In this document: positions 1 to 7,200 of the stretch, piece after piece
How the letters are laid out: each line of letters begins with the position of its first letter
Position numbering within the stretch: the stretch's first letter is position 1
Source: JAGPIS01 sp964635545
GTDB taxonomy: Bacteria; Bacteroidota; Bacteroidia; Bacteroidales; Marinilabiliaceae
NCBI GenBank assembly: GCA_964635545.1
Contig: CAZWOA010000042.1
Span: 1-26,789 of the forward strand
Direction: 5' to 3'
DNA: 26,789 bases
Program-made: the position numbers and the translations under genes
Notes under the pieces: generated by a model
The model's input: the letters and a program-made list of their open reading frames with translations, nothing else
What the model was told of the DNA's origin: nothing
Databases searched by the model: none

Positions 1-636
1 ACCTGTTGATGAAGGTATGATGTTCTGACCTGCACCACGTCCACCTCTCCAGTCTTTCATAGAAGGACCGTCAACAGTTTTTTGAGTTGCAGTAGTAGCG
101 TGAACAGTAGTCATAAGACCTTCAACGATACCGAATTTGTCGTTAAGAACTTTTGCGATAGGAGCAAGACAGTTAGTAGTACATGAAGCGTTAGAAACAA
201 AGTTCATATCTTTAGTGTACTTCTTGTGGTTTACACCCATAACGAACATTGGAGTGTCGTCTTTTGAAGGAGCTGACATGATTACTTTTTTAGCACCGGC
301 TTGGATGTGACCTTGTGCTTTCTCTTTGTCAAGGAATAGACCTGTTGACTCAACTACATACTCGGCACCTACTTCGCTCCAGTTAAGTTCTGCAGGGTTT
401 TTAACAGCTGTTACGCGGATTGCGTTGCCATTAACAATAAGTTTGCCATCTTTAACTTCAACACTGCCATTAAATCTGCCATGAGTTGAGTCATATTTTA
501 GCATGTAAGCCATGTAGTCAACGTCGATAAGGTCGTTGATACCTACAATTTCAACATCGTTAAAGTTCTGTGCAGCACGGAAAACTAGACGTCCGATACG
601 GCCAAAACCATTGATACCAATTTTAATTTTTGACAT
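1..636 (-). CDS. gapA: Glyceraldehyde-3-phosphate dehydrogenase, type I (partial, 3' end outside window)
   Basis: Translated from the minus strand, ATG at 636-634, this gives 212 residues open to the window edge; the full enzyme is about 335 residues. It oxidises glyceraldehyde-3-phosphate to 1,3-bisphosphoglycerate with NAD in cytosolic glycolysis. Visible are the Rossmann motif GINGFGRIGR (residues 7-16), the catalytic cysteine in SNASCTTNCLAP (C152) and the active-site histidine in TTVHATT (H179). The C-terminal third of the catalytic domain is missing only because the window ends. Codon choice is restrained (CTT, CGT, GGT, AAC), like fbaA at 20297, which fits high expression. It is preceded by a good promoter and stands alone behind the terminator of the small lipoprotein gene. 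Identification is very secure. Confidence 0.97.
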   Translation of the reverse strand, partial: MSKIKIGINGFGRIGRLVFRAAQNFNDVEIVGINDLIDVDYMAYMLKYDSTHGRFNGSVEVKDGKLIVNGNAIRVTAVKNPAELNWSEVGAEYVVESTGLFLDKEKAQGHIQAGAKKVIMSAPSKDDTPMFVMGVNHKKYTKDMNFVSNASCTTNCLAPIAKVLNDKFGIVEGLMTTVHATTATQKTVDGPSMKDWRGGRGAGQNIIPSSTG

Positions 637-687
637 TTTATTGATTTTTTGAGTATTATAAGATTGTACTTTTAAATAAAATCCGAA

Positions 688-718
688 CAAAATTAGACAA
701 TAAGGACGACTTTCTCAA
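688..718 (-). promoter_or_regulatory. Bacteroidetes-type promoter of gapA
   Basis: On the minus strand TTG (718-716) is followed after 20 bases by TAATTTTG (695-688), an exact match to the Bacteroidetes -7 consensus TAnnTTTG with the usual spacing. It lies about 50 bases upstream of the gapA ATG. Function is inferred from consensus and position. Confidence 0.72.
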
Positions 719-803
719 GTTTTTAACCCATTGGTTATCTTAATAAAGCAAAAAAAAACCAAAGATTAATAATTGAATGCTTTAAATGCCTGTTTATAGC
801 AAC

Positions 804-830
804 AAAAAAAGGAAACTTTACGTTCCCTTT
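804..830 (-). terminator. Rho-independent terminator of the small lipoprotein gene
   Basis: Read on the minus strand, AAAGGGAAC and GTTTCCTTT pair over 9 positions with one G-U pair and a 5-base loop, followed directly by more T residues. It starts 8 bases after the stop of the 42-residue lipoprotein and separates it from gapA. Confidence 0.7.
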
Positions 831-837
831 ATTGTGT

Positions 838-966
838 TTAGGCTTGCTCTACAGTAAGCTCTGTGTCAACATTGCTATATGCAGGACAGTCCTGTGTACC
901 TTTACATGAACTAACGGCTACTGCTATTGCGAAGCAGGCAGCGAAAAGAAGAGTCAGCTTTTTCAT
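838..966 (-). CDS. Tiny lipoprotein, 42 residues, function unknown
   Basis: ATG at 966-964 and TAA at 840-838 give 42 residues. The first 20 are a signal sequence (MKKL, then a hydrophobic run with A, C, F, I, V) ending in the lipobox AVSSC, so C21 is the likely lipid-modified residue. The mature part is only 22 residues and contains CKGTQDCPAY and an acidic tail. Tiny Cys-anchored proteins with a CPAY-like motif are, from memory, frequent in Bacteroidetes and have no assigned role. Its own terminator follows at once, and gapA lies about 200 bases further on in the same direction with its own promoter, so it is probably monocistronic. I found no convincing promoter between 967 and 1195. The signal peptide, lipobox and terminator together support a real gene despite its size. 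Confidence 0.75.
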   Translation of the reverse strand: MKKLTLLFAACFAIAVAVSSCKGTQDCPAYSNVDTELTVEQA

Positions 967-1122
967 TGCTATTTTAAATTTGAATGTTATTATTTTATAT
1001 TGACTTTCAATTGTTGATTTTCCATGCTCATTACAAAATCTGTAATTTAGAATGGTGAGGTAAAAATATGATTTTTTTTCATAAGTTCGACCATTGTATT
1101 ACAATTGAAACGTATGTAACGA

Positions 1123-1153
1123 TTTTTAGTTTCATTTTATGGTGATAAATTTG
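1123..1153 (+). promoter_or_regulatory. Candidate promoter of the kinase/regulator/urea transporter operon
   Basis: TAAATTTG at 1146-1153 matches TAnnTTTG exactly, with a T run (1123-1127) about 20 bases upstream in place of the usual TTG. It is 42 bases before the ATG of the kinase. Confidence 0.5.
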
Positions 1154-1195
1154 AATATTTTTTAGCTATCTTTCATTGTTATGTTCTGATTATTT

Positions 1196-2137
1196 ATGGC
1201 ATTAAAGATTTTTCTTCTCATAACTATTGTGCTTCACTTCTTTGCAGCAGTAATTGCGGTGAAGCTCACTAAACTCACTAAGTTCAACCTCTCGTGGATG
1301 CTCATTTCTGCAGGGCTTGTGCTTATGGCTGTGCGGCGTATGATGGATATACTGCCCATTTTTACTGATTATAGTCGTGATGATTTTTTCTGGTTTTATT
1401 CATGGGCTGGCGTTATTACTTCTTTTTGTTTTGCGGTAGGTGTGTTCCTTATCCAAAAAATATTCAAACACATAAATAAGGTAGAGAAGGATACCCGCGA
1501 CCACGAGAAAAAGGTGTTAAATGCTGTGGTGCAGGCCGAAGAGACTGAACGTAAGCGTTTTGCCAATGAGATTCACGATGGGCTGGGACCAATTCTTTCA
1601 TCAATTAAAATGGGATTGTCGGTGGTGAAGCCGGGCGAATATGACCAGGCTGTGATTAATAACCTTCAGCAGGCTGTGCATGAGGCTATTGCCACTGTGC
1701 GCGAAATATCAAACAACCTTAGTCCTCATATACTTTCAAATTTTGGTTTGTCGAAAGCTATTAATAATTTTATCTGCCGGTTGAATATGCCCGACTCGTT
1801 AGCATTACATTCCGAAGTGGATATTGCTGACAAACGCTATGAAAGTACGGTTGAGATAGTGATTTACAGGGTGTTGTGTGAGTTGATTAATAATACGTTG
1901 TGCCACTCGGGAGCCAAAAATATCGATTTCAGTCTATATGAGGAGAAATCAATGTTGAAACTTGATTATCGTGATGACGGTGTGGGCTTTGATCCGCAGA
2001 AAAATATTGAGGAGAATAGAGCCGGTGCTGGATATTTCAATATGATATCGAGAGTGTCGTCGCTCAAGGGTGATGTGGTATTCGACTCGCAGCCCAATGG
2101 AGGAGTTGATGTTAAAGTAAGAATCCCGTTGATGTAA
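1196..2137 (+). CDS. Membrane sensor histidine kinase, HisKA_3 (NarX/LuxR-partner) family
   Basis: A 313-residue two-component sensor kinase in the inner membrane that should phosphorylate the regulator encoded 5 bases downstream. Three hydrophobic segments (about 4-24, 33-53 and 66-88) are joined by short loops, so there is no large periplasmic sensor domain; the signal is probably sensed in or at the membrane. A linker helix (about 92-120) leads to the dimerisation/phosphoacceptor motif ERKRFANEIHDGLGP with H127. The HATPase_c domain has the N box ELINNTLCHSGA (229-240), the G1 motif DDGVGFD (260-266) and a G2-like GAGYFNM (277-283). The HxxD/DGLGP type of H box is typical of kinases that pair with NarL-type regulators. 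Operon position suggests that it controls the urea transporter, which is inference. Confidence 0.9.
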   Translation: MALKIFLLITIVLHFFAAVIAVKLTKLTKFNLSWMLISAGLVLMAVRRMMDILPIFTDYSRDDFFWFYSWAGVITSFCFAVGVFLIQKIFKHINKVEKDTRDHEKKVLNAVVQAEETERKRFANEIHDGLGPILSSIKMGLSVVKPGEYDQAVINNLQQAVHEAIATVREISNNLSPHILSNFGLSKAINNFICRLNMPDSLALHSEVDIADKRYESTVEIVIYRVLCELINNTLCHSGAKNIDFSLYEEKSMLKLDYRDDGVGFDPQKNIEENRAGAGYFNMISRVSSLKGDVVFDSQPNGGVDVKVRIPLM

Positions 2138-2142
2138 GAGAT

Positions 2143-2781
2143 ATGATTTATAAAACATGGTTAGTTGATGACCATCAGCTGTTTAGGGCTGGTTTTAAAA
2201 CTTTGCTTAACCGCACCGGTAAAGTGGTGGTTGAGCATGAATTATCTGATGGTGCTGAGTTTCTGGAGCAACTTATGGTGAGCCGCCCCGACCTTGTGTT
2301 TCTCGATATTTCGATGCCTTCGATGGATGGCTATGAGGCTGCCATGAAGGCGCTTACCATGTATCCTGATATAAATATTATCGTGCTGTCGATGTATGGC
2401 GATTACGAGTATTATGCCCGTATGAGCAGGCTTGGCGTGAAGGGATATCTGCTTAAGAGTGCCGATTTTAAAGAGGTGGAGATTGCCATAGATGCGGTGC
2501 TTAATGGTAAATGCTACTTCTCGCAGGAGTTGATGCAGATGGTGGTGCAACATCATGGTGTTGGTGATTCTTATTCTGTCTGTCCCGATATTTCGGACCG
2601 CGAAAAAGAGGTACTCACCGAGATATGTAACGGATTGTCGAGCAGTGAGATTGCCGAAAAACTGTTTATCAGCAAGCGCACAGTTGAGAAACATCGTGCC
2701 AACTTAATGGAGAAAACCGGCTGCTCCAATACTGCCTCGCTTGTGATGTTTGCCGTGAAAAATAATTTACTGGATTTATGA
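2143..2781 (+). CDS. NarL/LuxR-type response regulator
   Basis: A 212-residue cytoplasmic regulator. The receiver domain (about 3-120) has the acidic pair D9/D10, the phosphoacceptor D55 in LVFLDISMP, S83 at the switch position and K105 in YLLKSAD. A short linker is followed by a GerE/LuxR helix-turn-helix (about 148-208) with the signature SDREKEVLTEI and SSSEIAEKLFISKRTVEKH. It starts 5 bases after the kinase stop and overlaps the urea transporter start by 4 bases (ATGA), so the three genes are almost certainly cotranscribed. Because the regulator is upstream of the transporter in one transcript, autoregulation of the whole operon is likely, but I could not identify a binding site. Confidence 0.93.
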   Translation: MIYKTWLVDDHQLFRAGFKTLLNRTGKVVVEHELSDGAEFLEQLMVSRPDLVFLDISMPSMDGYEAAMKALTMYPDINIIVLSMYGDYEYYARMSRLGVKGYLLKSADFKEVEIAIDAVLNGKCYFSQELMQMVVQHHGVGDSYSVCPDISDREKEVLTEICNGLSSSEIAEKLFISKRTVEKHRANLMEKTGCSNTASLVMFAVKNNLLDL

Positions 2782-3805
2782 TTATTATGATTCGCACATA
2801 TATAAAACAGATTCTTAACGGCGTGAGCCAGATAATGTTACAGGAGAATATTTATACTGCTCTTCTGTTTATTGCCGGTTTGCTGGCCGGCAGCTGGCAG
2901 TGTGCCTTGGCCGTGGTGGCAGGGTCGGCAATAGGTGCGCTTGCAGCCCGTATTTTAAATTACGACAAAGCAGAAACTGATATCGGGCTCTATGGGTTTA
3001 GTCCTTCATTGGTTGGTGCAGCTCTTGCTTTTATGTATGAGCAGTCGTTTGTGCTTTGGATATTCATTATTATTGGTAGCGTGCTTGCCGCAGTGGTGCA
3101 GCACTTTTTTATAGCACGCAAAATTCCGGCTTATACATTCCCCTTTATATTGGTTACCTGGATTTTAGTGCTTGTCATCAATGCTTTTTTCGGCCTTAAT
3201 GTTTCTATGTTAATTGCAGAAACGCCTGATTATGGGGTGTTTTCAGGACTTATAGGTGTGAGTAACGGCTTTGGTGAGGTTATATTTCAAGGGGCAGCAC
3301 TTTCGGGTATCCTGTTTTTCGTTGGGGTAATGGTTTCTAATCCCATTGCAGGAGTGTATGCACTTGCTGCATCGTGGCTTGGCGGTATGGCCGCTTTATG
3401 GGTTGGGCAGCCTGTAGATGCTGTAAATATGGGATTGTATGGATTTAATGTTGTGCTTACTGCAATAGTTTTTGCCGGTAATAGCAAAATAGATGCCCTC
3501 TGGACTGCAATTGGGGTAGTTATAACTATTGTGGTTCATGTTGTGCTGGTTAATAGTCAGTTGCTGGGTGTGGTGGGAGGCGTGTTTACGTTTCCGTTTG
3601 TAGTAGGAACATGGATTACGCTGTGGATGAGGAAGTANNNNNNNNNNNNNNNNNNNNNNNNNNNNNNNNNNNNNNNNNNNNNNNNNNNNNNNNNNNNNNN
3701 NNNNNNNNNNNNNNNNNNNNNNNNNNNNNNNNNNNNNTGTTTACGTTTCCGTTTGTAGTAGGAACATGGATTACGCTGTGGATGAGGAAGTATTTTAAGT
3801 TATAG
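2778..3805 (+). CDS. Urea transporter (UT family), interrupted by an artefactual assembly gap
   Basis: An integral membrane channel-like transporter of the UT family, carrying urea across the inner membrane. The gene runs from ATG 2778 into the N run at 3638. If the duplicated 55 bases are merged (3637 joined to 3793) it reads on as RKYFKL-stop at 3803-3805, giving 290 residues, which is close to bacterial UT proteins (about 300-340). The two-fold internal repeat of the family is visible: GLYGFSPSL (70-78) with TFPFILVTW (120-128) in the first half, and GLYGFNVVL (219-227) with TFPFVVGTW (271-279) in the second. The start overlaps the regulator stop by 4 bases; M4 is an alternative start. No urease genes are in the window, so whether urea is taken up as a nitrogen source or handled otherwise is open. 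Confidence 0.88.
3583..3792. repeat. Exact 55-base duplication flanking the N run (assembly overlap)
   Basis: Positions 3583-3637 and 3738-3792 are identical over 55 bases and directly abut the 100-N run on both sides. An identical structure occurs at 25119-25328. This is the signature of two contigs that overlap by one k-mer of 55 and were then scaffolded with a fixed 100-N spacer. Merging the copies restores the urea transporter reading frame through to a natural stop. Confidence 0.92.
3638..3737. other. 100-N scaffold gap, probably no missing sequence
   Basis: Exactly 100 N, a default spacer length. See the flanking 55-base duplication: the true distance is probably zero. Confidence 0.95.
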
Positions 3806-4018
3806 CACAAATTGTTGTATTTGGTAAATATGCAATTTTTCACCTCTTTCTATTGGATATTGAGCATCTATTTCAACCAATAAGTCGATATCGCTTTTTT
3901 TGACGTTGAATTTTTCGGTTGTTGATGAACCAAATGTATATAGATATTTCACACTATGTGTTTGGCATAATGACTTGAATGTTTTTGAGTTTTTATGAAA
4001 TTCTTCCTTTACAATCAT
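3800..4018 (-). pseudogene. Truncated minimal nucleotidyltransferase (MNT/MntA-type), 72 residues
   Basis: The minus-strand frame from ATG 4018 encodes a nucleotidyltransferase fold start: YLYTFGSSTTEKF (residues 25-37) followed by SDIDLLVEID (about 42-51), i.e. the GS-x10-DxD motif of the NTP_transf_2 family, as in MNT proteins that pair with HEPN toxins. Complete proteins of this type are about 95-110 residues and carry a third strand with another acidic residue. Here the frame stops at 3800, inside the last codons of the urea transporter, just after a short tail (HIYQIQQFVL). No HEPN partner follows or precedes. It therefore looks like a decaying remnant whose 3' part has been lost, although expression as a short protein cannot be excluded. 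Confidence 0.6.
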
Positions 4019-4090
4019 ATATCAAATATTAATTTTTTCTTTTATTTTCAAATCCTAAATTTATTGTCCTCTCACCCCCCAATGGGTATA

Positions 4091-4100
4091 AATACGTATT
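4091..4100. promoter_or_regulatory. Possible operator: palindrome upstream of the Hdr-like operon
   Basis: AATACGTATT is a perfect 10-base palindrome 77 bases before the operon start, followed by a related half-like TCACGTAATT at 4114-4123. Short palindromes occur by chance in AT-rich DNA; this is only a candidate site. Confidence 0.22.
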
Positions 4101-4124
4101 CAAAATAGGTATTTCACGTAATTA

Positions 4125-4151
4125 TTGGGCCGTGGCTCTTTAGTAGTTTTG
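4125..4151 (+). promoter_or_regulatory. Candidate promoter of the Hdr-like operon
   Basis: TAGTTTTG at 4144-4151 fits TAnnTTTG exactly. A TTG at 4125-4127 lies only 16 bases upstream, shorter than the usual 19-21, so the -33 part is weak. The -7 element is 16 bases before the first ATG, implying a very short leader. Confidence 0.45.
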
Positions 4152-4167
4152 TGAAAAATAAGTTACA

Positions 4168-4791
4168 ATGAGTCACTACATTGAAAGGTTGAATGAGGAT
4201 GTGCGCTTTGTGGAAGGGCTTAAGGCGTGTATGAGTTGCGGCGTATGCACAGCTATATGCCCTGCATCGGCTGTGTTCGACTACGACCCGCGCCGCCTGT
4301 GCATGATTGTGCAAAGTGGCGATGATTCTGCTATTGAGCGTCTTCTGGCATCCGATACTATATGGTATTGCGGTCAGTGTATGAGTTGCCGCACCCGTTG
4401 CCCGCGAGGAAATACTCCCGGGTATGTTATTCAGGCTCTTCGTAAACTTAGCGTCTCAACGGGGCTTTTCAAATTATCACAAGAAGGGCGTAAACAGAAA
4501 CATCTGGCAAAAACCATTGGTGGCAACCTTATGTCGAAGGGCTATTGTGTGGATGCCGATATGGTAAATCCTGCTTTTCATCCCGAGCAAGGCCCTGTGT
4601 GGCAGTGGGTTTACGATAATCGCAAAGATGTGTTTGAACGATGTGGAGGTAATTATCATGGCGAAGGACCGGGCGCAAACCGTAAAATGGATTCAGCTAC
4701 CATGGCCGAGCTTCAGTCAATCCTTGATGTTACAGGCGCATCATCGTGGCTCTCGCAGATATCTTCGGTTGATGGTGATGTAACTGATTAA
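4168..4791 (+). CDS. HdrC-like 2[4Fe-4S] subunit of a heterodisulfide-reductase-like complex
   Basis: 207 residues. Two classic 4Fe-4S motifs of spacing C-x2-C-x2-C-x3-C: C21, C24, C27, C31 (CMSCGVCTAICP) and C68, C71, C74, C78 (CGQCMSCRTRCP). This arrangement and size match HdrC, the electron-transfer subunit that wires flavin-bearing HdrA to HdrB. After about residue 110 the chain has no further recognised domain (a Gly-rich stretch near 160-170). No membrane segment, so cytosolic or membrane-associated through partners. It is the first gene of a five-gene operon; its TAA overlaps the next ATG by one base (TAATG), so translation is probably coupled. The family and motifs are clear; the substrate of the complex is not. 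Confidence 0.9.
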   Translation: MSHYIERLNEDVRFVEGLKACMSCGVCTAICPASAVFDYDPRRLCMIVQSGDDSAIERLLASDTIWYCGQCMSCRTRCPRGNTPGYVIQALRKLSVSTGLFKLSQEGRKQKHLAKTIGGNLMSKGYCVDADMVNPAFHPEQGPVWQWVYDNRKDVFERCGGNYHGEGPGANRKMDSATMAELQSILDVTGASSWLSQISSVDGDVTD

Positions 4792-5873
4792 TGTACAATG
4801 ACATGGGTGAATTAAATAATGATGTGAGAATCTGGAGTGAATATCAGAAATATATTCCCGATAACCATTTTTTCTATGTGCGTAGCTGCATAAGGCAAAC
4901 TTTTTCGCCCGGCGCAGAAGCTGCATTGCTGAAAATTCTTACAGAAACACTTAATCTGGATGTTTGCGAAGATTCAAGGCATACTTGCTGTACCGGCATT
5001 GGTTATCATTCCGATGTTATTCCGTTGGAGACTATTATGACTGTTATTGCAAGGCAGCTATCCCTGATGCAGGAGCGAGGCTATAAGAATCTACTGGTTT
5101 CGTGTGTTACTTCATTCGGACTTTACAATGAGATTATTGATACCTGGCATCATTTCCCCGAGATGCTTGAACTCACATGCGAGAATTTGATGAAATCCAC
5201 AGGGCGTACCTTTGAGTTGCCAAATGCTGTGATTCACGCGTCTGATTTGGTATATAAATACCGCAAAGAGTTAACTCCTTTTTTGAAATATCGTCTTGTA
5301 AATCAGAAAGATGGCATGCCGTTGAAGTTTATCGACCATGTGGGTTGCCATTATGCTAAAATATTTCCAAGTAAAGGCATTGGCGGTGCTGAGTTTCCAC
5401 GAGTTTTGTCCGATTTAGGGTCGGAGTGGGGTGCCAGATGGATGGATTATCCCGAGCGCAGGCACTGTTGTGGCTTTGGCTTCAGGCACTATCTTTTGAA
5501 GGATAACAGAGGCTATTCACTCACTCATTCGCGTATAAAACTGGAGAGTATGTCGCCTGTGAACCCTGATTTTATACTCACCAACTGTCCCGGTTGTAAT
5601 ATGTTTCTCGATCGTTGGCAATATACCCTTGCCGAGATGGAGGGTGTTACCTACGATGCAGCAGGGCGTGGCATTCCGGTGCTATCTTTTGAGGAACTTA
5701 CTGCGCTTCTTATGGGGTTCAATCCGTGGGAGATTGGCTTGCAGATGCATCAGGTGCAGGTTGATCAATTGATGAATAAGATTGGAATTCAATATGATAG
5801 AGATAAAAAATATCTTGGCGTTGGAGATAAATATTTGGGTGAACCGCAAAAACCAGAAGTGTTGATAGTATGA
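4791..5873 (+). CDS. HdrB-like CCG-domain subunit
   Basis: 360 residues with two cysteine-rich (CCG) domains, the type that binds noncubane [4Fe-4S] clusters and reduces disulfides in HdrB. The C-terminal domain is complete: C186 (HVGCHYAK), C226-C227 (RRHCCGFG), C266 and C269 (TNCPGCN), i.e. C-x39-CC-x38-C-x2-C. The N-terminal domain has C33, C66-C67 and C105 but S108 where the last cysteine is expected (SCVTSFG), so one of two clusters may be altered or absent. The chain is longer than methanogen HdrB (about 290), mainly by an N-terminal extension and a C-terminal tail beyond 300. It overlaps both neighbours (1 base upstream, 4 bases downstream). Probably the catalytic thiol/disulfide or electron-relay subunit; substrate unknown. 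Confidence 0.87.
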   Translation: MYNDMGELNNDVRIWSEYQKYIPDNHFFYVRSCIRQTFSPGAEAALLKILTETLNLDVCEDSRHTCCTGIGYHSDVIPLETIMTVIARQLSLMQERGYKNLLVSCVTSFGLYNEIIDTWHHFPEMLELTCENLMKSTGRTFELPNAVIHASDLVYKYRKELTPFLKYRLVNQKDGMPLKFIDHVGCHYAKIFPSKGIGGAEFPRVLSDLGSEWGARWMDYPERRHCCGFGFRHYLLKDNRGYSLTHSRIKLESMSPVNPDFILTNCPGCNMFLDRWQYTLAEMEGVTYDAAGRGIPVLSFEELTALLMGFNPWEIGLQMHQVQVDQLMNKIGIQYDRDKKYLGVGDKYLGEPQKPEVLIV

Positions 5874-6883
5874 GTAGTGTGAAGGTAGATGTTGCTGTTA
5901 TTGGTTCCGGAATTGCCGGTTTGGAAGTTGCCAAGTTGTTGGCAGCCAAAGGTTATGGTGTGGTTGTGCATGAAAAAGGCTCAACTCCCGGTGGTCACTC
6001 GTCACAATGGAGCACTATATTTCCTATAAATAGGAGTGGAAGCGAAATAGTTGGCGAAATGGTGGATGCCTGCAATGATAATGGGGTTGATATCAGATGT
6101 AATTCATCGGTGCAAAATATTGATAAAGAAGTAGATGGTTATCTGATTGCTTGCTCGGGCGGTACTGATTATATTGCCAGGGCTGTGGTTGTGGCCAGTG
6201 GCTTCTCAATGTTTGATGCCCGCATGAAGGAGGAGCTGGGCTATGGCATCTACCCTCAGGTTATAACTTCCGAAGATTGGGAGAAATCGCTCGTTAATGA
6301 TGTTGACCCGTTTAATGAGGGTGACAGGAAAACTTTTGCCGTGGTGCATTGTGTCGGTTCGCGCGATATGAAATGTGGCAATAATTACTGTAGTAAGGTG
6401 TGTTGCATGGCAGGCGTTAAGTGTGCCATAGAGCTTAAAAAAAGGTATCCGGGTTGTAGGGTTTCCAATTTTTATATGGATTTGAGAATGTTCGACCATT
6501 TTTATGAGGATTTATACCTGTCGGCACAACTCGATTATGGAGTTCAGTTTGTGCGCGGCAGGGTTTCCGAAATATCACCGGCCGACAATAATAAGGTGTG
6601 CGTAAAAGCTGAAGATACTCTTCTCGGACTTCCGCTCAACATTATGACTGATGGTGTGGTGCTTATGACGGGTATGACTCCGTCTAACAACATCAACAGC
6701 AACTTTTACCTTGAACTTAGTTCTATGAAATTCTATGGTTATGATGCCATGAACTGTAATGCCACTTCGCAGCCGGGTTTTTTTCTTGCCGGCGCGTGTA
6801 AGGGGCCTATGAATTTTGCAGGTTGCATTGCCGATGCACGCTCGGCAGCCATAGCAGTTGATAACTACTTAAATGGCTTGTAA
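5870..6883 (+). CDS. Short HdrA/QmoA-like FAD protein
   Basis: 337 residues. An N-terminal FAD-binding Rossmann fold begins at residue 5, with VIGSGIAGLEVA (G12-x-G14-x2-G17) and the acidic E35; TPGGHSSQW (39-47) is like the flavin-site loop of HdrA. A cysteine cluster characteristic of HdrA, HCVGSRD...YCSKVCCMAGVKCA (C161, C169, C174, C178, C179, C185), lies at 160-185. The C-terminal FAD-contact region is LMTGMTPS (265-272), then FLAGACKGPMN (305-315). It lacks the N-terminal cluster domain and the C-terminal ferredoxin inserts of full HdrA (about 650 residues) and is nearer to QmoA (about 410). The ferredoxin module is encoded separately in the next gene. ATGA overlap with the HdrB-like gene, TAATG with the next. 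Expected to be the flavin hub of the complex. Confidence 0.88.
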   Translation: MSSVKVDVAVIGSGIAGLEVAKLLAAKGYGVVVHEKGSTPGGHSSQWSTIFPINRSGSEIVGEMVDACNDNGVDIRCNSSVQNIDKEVDGYLIACSGGTDYIARAVVVASGFSMFDARMKEELGYGIYPQVITSEDWEKSLVNDVDPFNEGDRKTFAVVHCVGSRDMKCGNNYCSKVCCMAGVKCAIELKKRYPGCRVSNFYMDLRMFDHFYEDLYLSAQLDYGVQFVRGRVSEISPADNNKVCVKAEDTLLGLPLNIMTDGVVLMTGMTPSNNINSNFYLELSSMKFYGYDAMNCNATSQPGFFLAGACKGPMNFAGCIADARSAAIAVDNYLNGL

Positions 6884-7200
6884 TGAATCAGTTTGGGTTT
6901 AATGTACTTGAGCGCACCACTATTGTTGTGGATGAAGAGCCTCTTTTGTGGCAGCAACTTGTTGATAATCAGCCTTTGTTGGGTAGTTGTATTGGTTGTG
7001 GCGCATGTACTGCTGTTTGTCCTCGCTCATCATCGCATAAAATTAGTGTGAGGCAGGCTCTGTTGCGCATTCAGCGTGATGTGAAACTCGATATGAAGCC
7101 CGATGACTGCATAATGTGTAATAAATGTGCGTTGGTTTGTCCCCGCAACCTAAATACCCGCTTGGTATGGTTTGCTCTCAATAAATTTAGAAAACGGTAA
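6883..7200 (+). CDS. 8-Cys ferredoxin-like subunit (2[4Fe-4S])
   Basis: 105 residues. Two C-x2-C-x2-C-x3-C-P motifs, CIGCGACTAVCPRS at about 36-49 and CIMCNKCALVCPRN at about 77-90, separated by a helical spacer, resemble HdrC and QmoC N-terminal regions or the ferredoxin module of HdrA. No membrane segment. It sits between the FAD protein and the membrane fusion subunit, with one base of overlap upstream and none downstream (ATG immediately after the TAA). The likely job is to pass electrons between the flavin subunit and the membrane subunit. It is the second HdrC-like protein of the operon; which of the two contacts the HdrB-like subunit cannot be said from sequence. Confidence 0.88.
   Translation: MNQFGFNVLERTTIVVDEEPLLWQQLVDNQPLLGSCIGCGACTAVCPRSSSHKISVRQALLRIQRDVKLDMKPDDCIMCNKCALVCPRNLNTRLVWFALNKFRKR

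Noticed and set aside
3583..3792. Biological tandem repeat or insertion-site duplication
   Set aside because: Equal 55-base length at two unrelated loci, both abutting exactly 100 N, is an assembly effect and not target-site duplication.
3611..3805. Separate 64-residue reading frame across the N run
   Set aside because: It exists only because the 100 N and the 55-base duplicate are translated through. It is the end of the urea transporter read twice.
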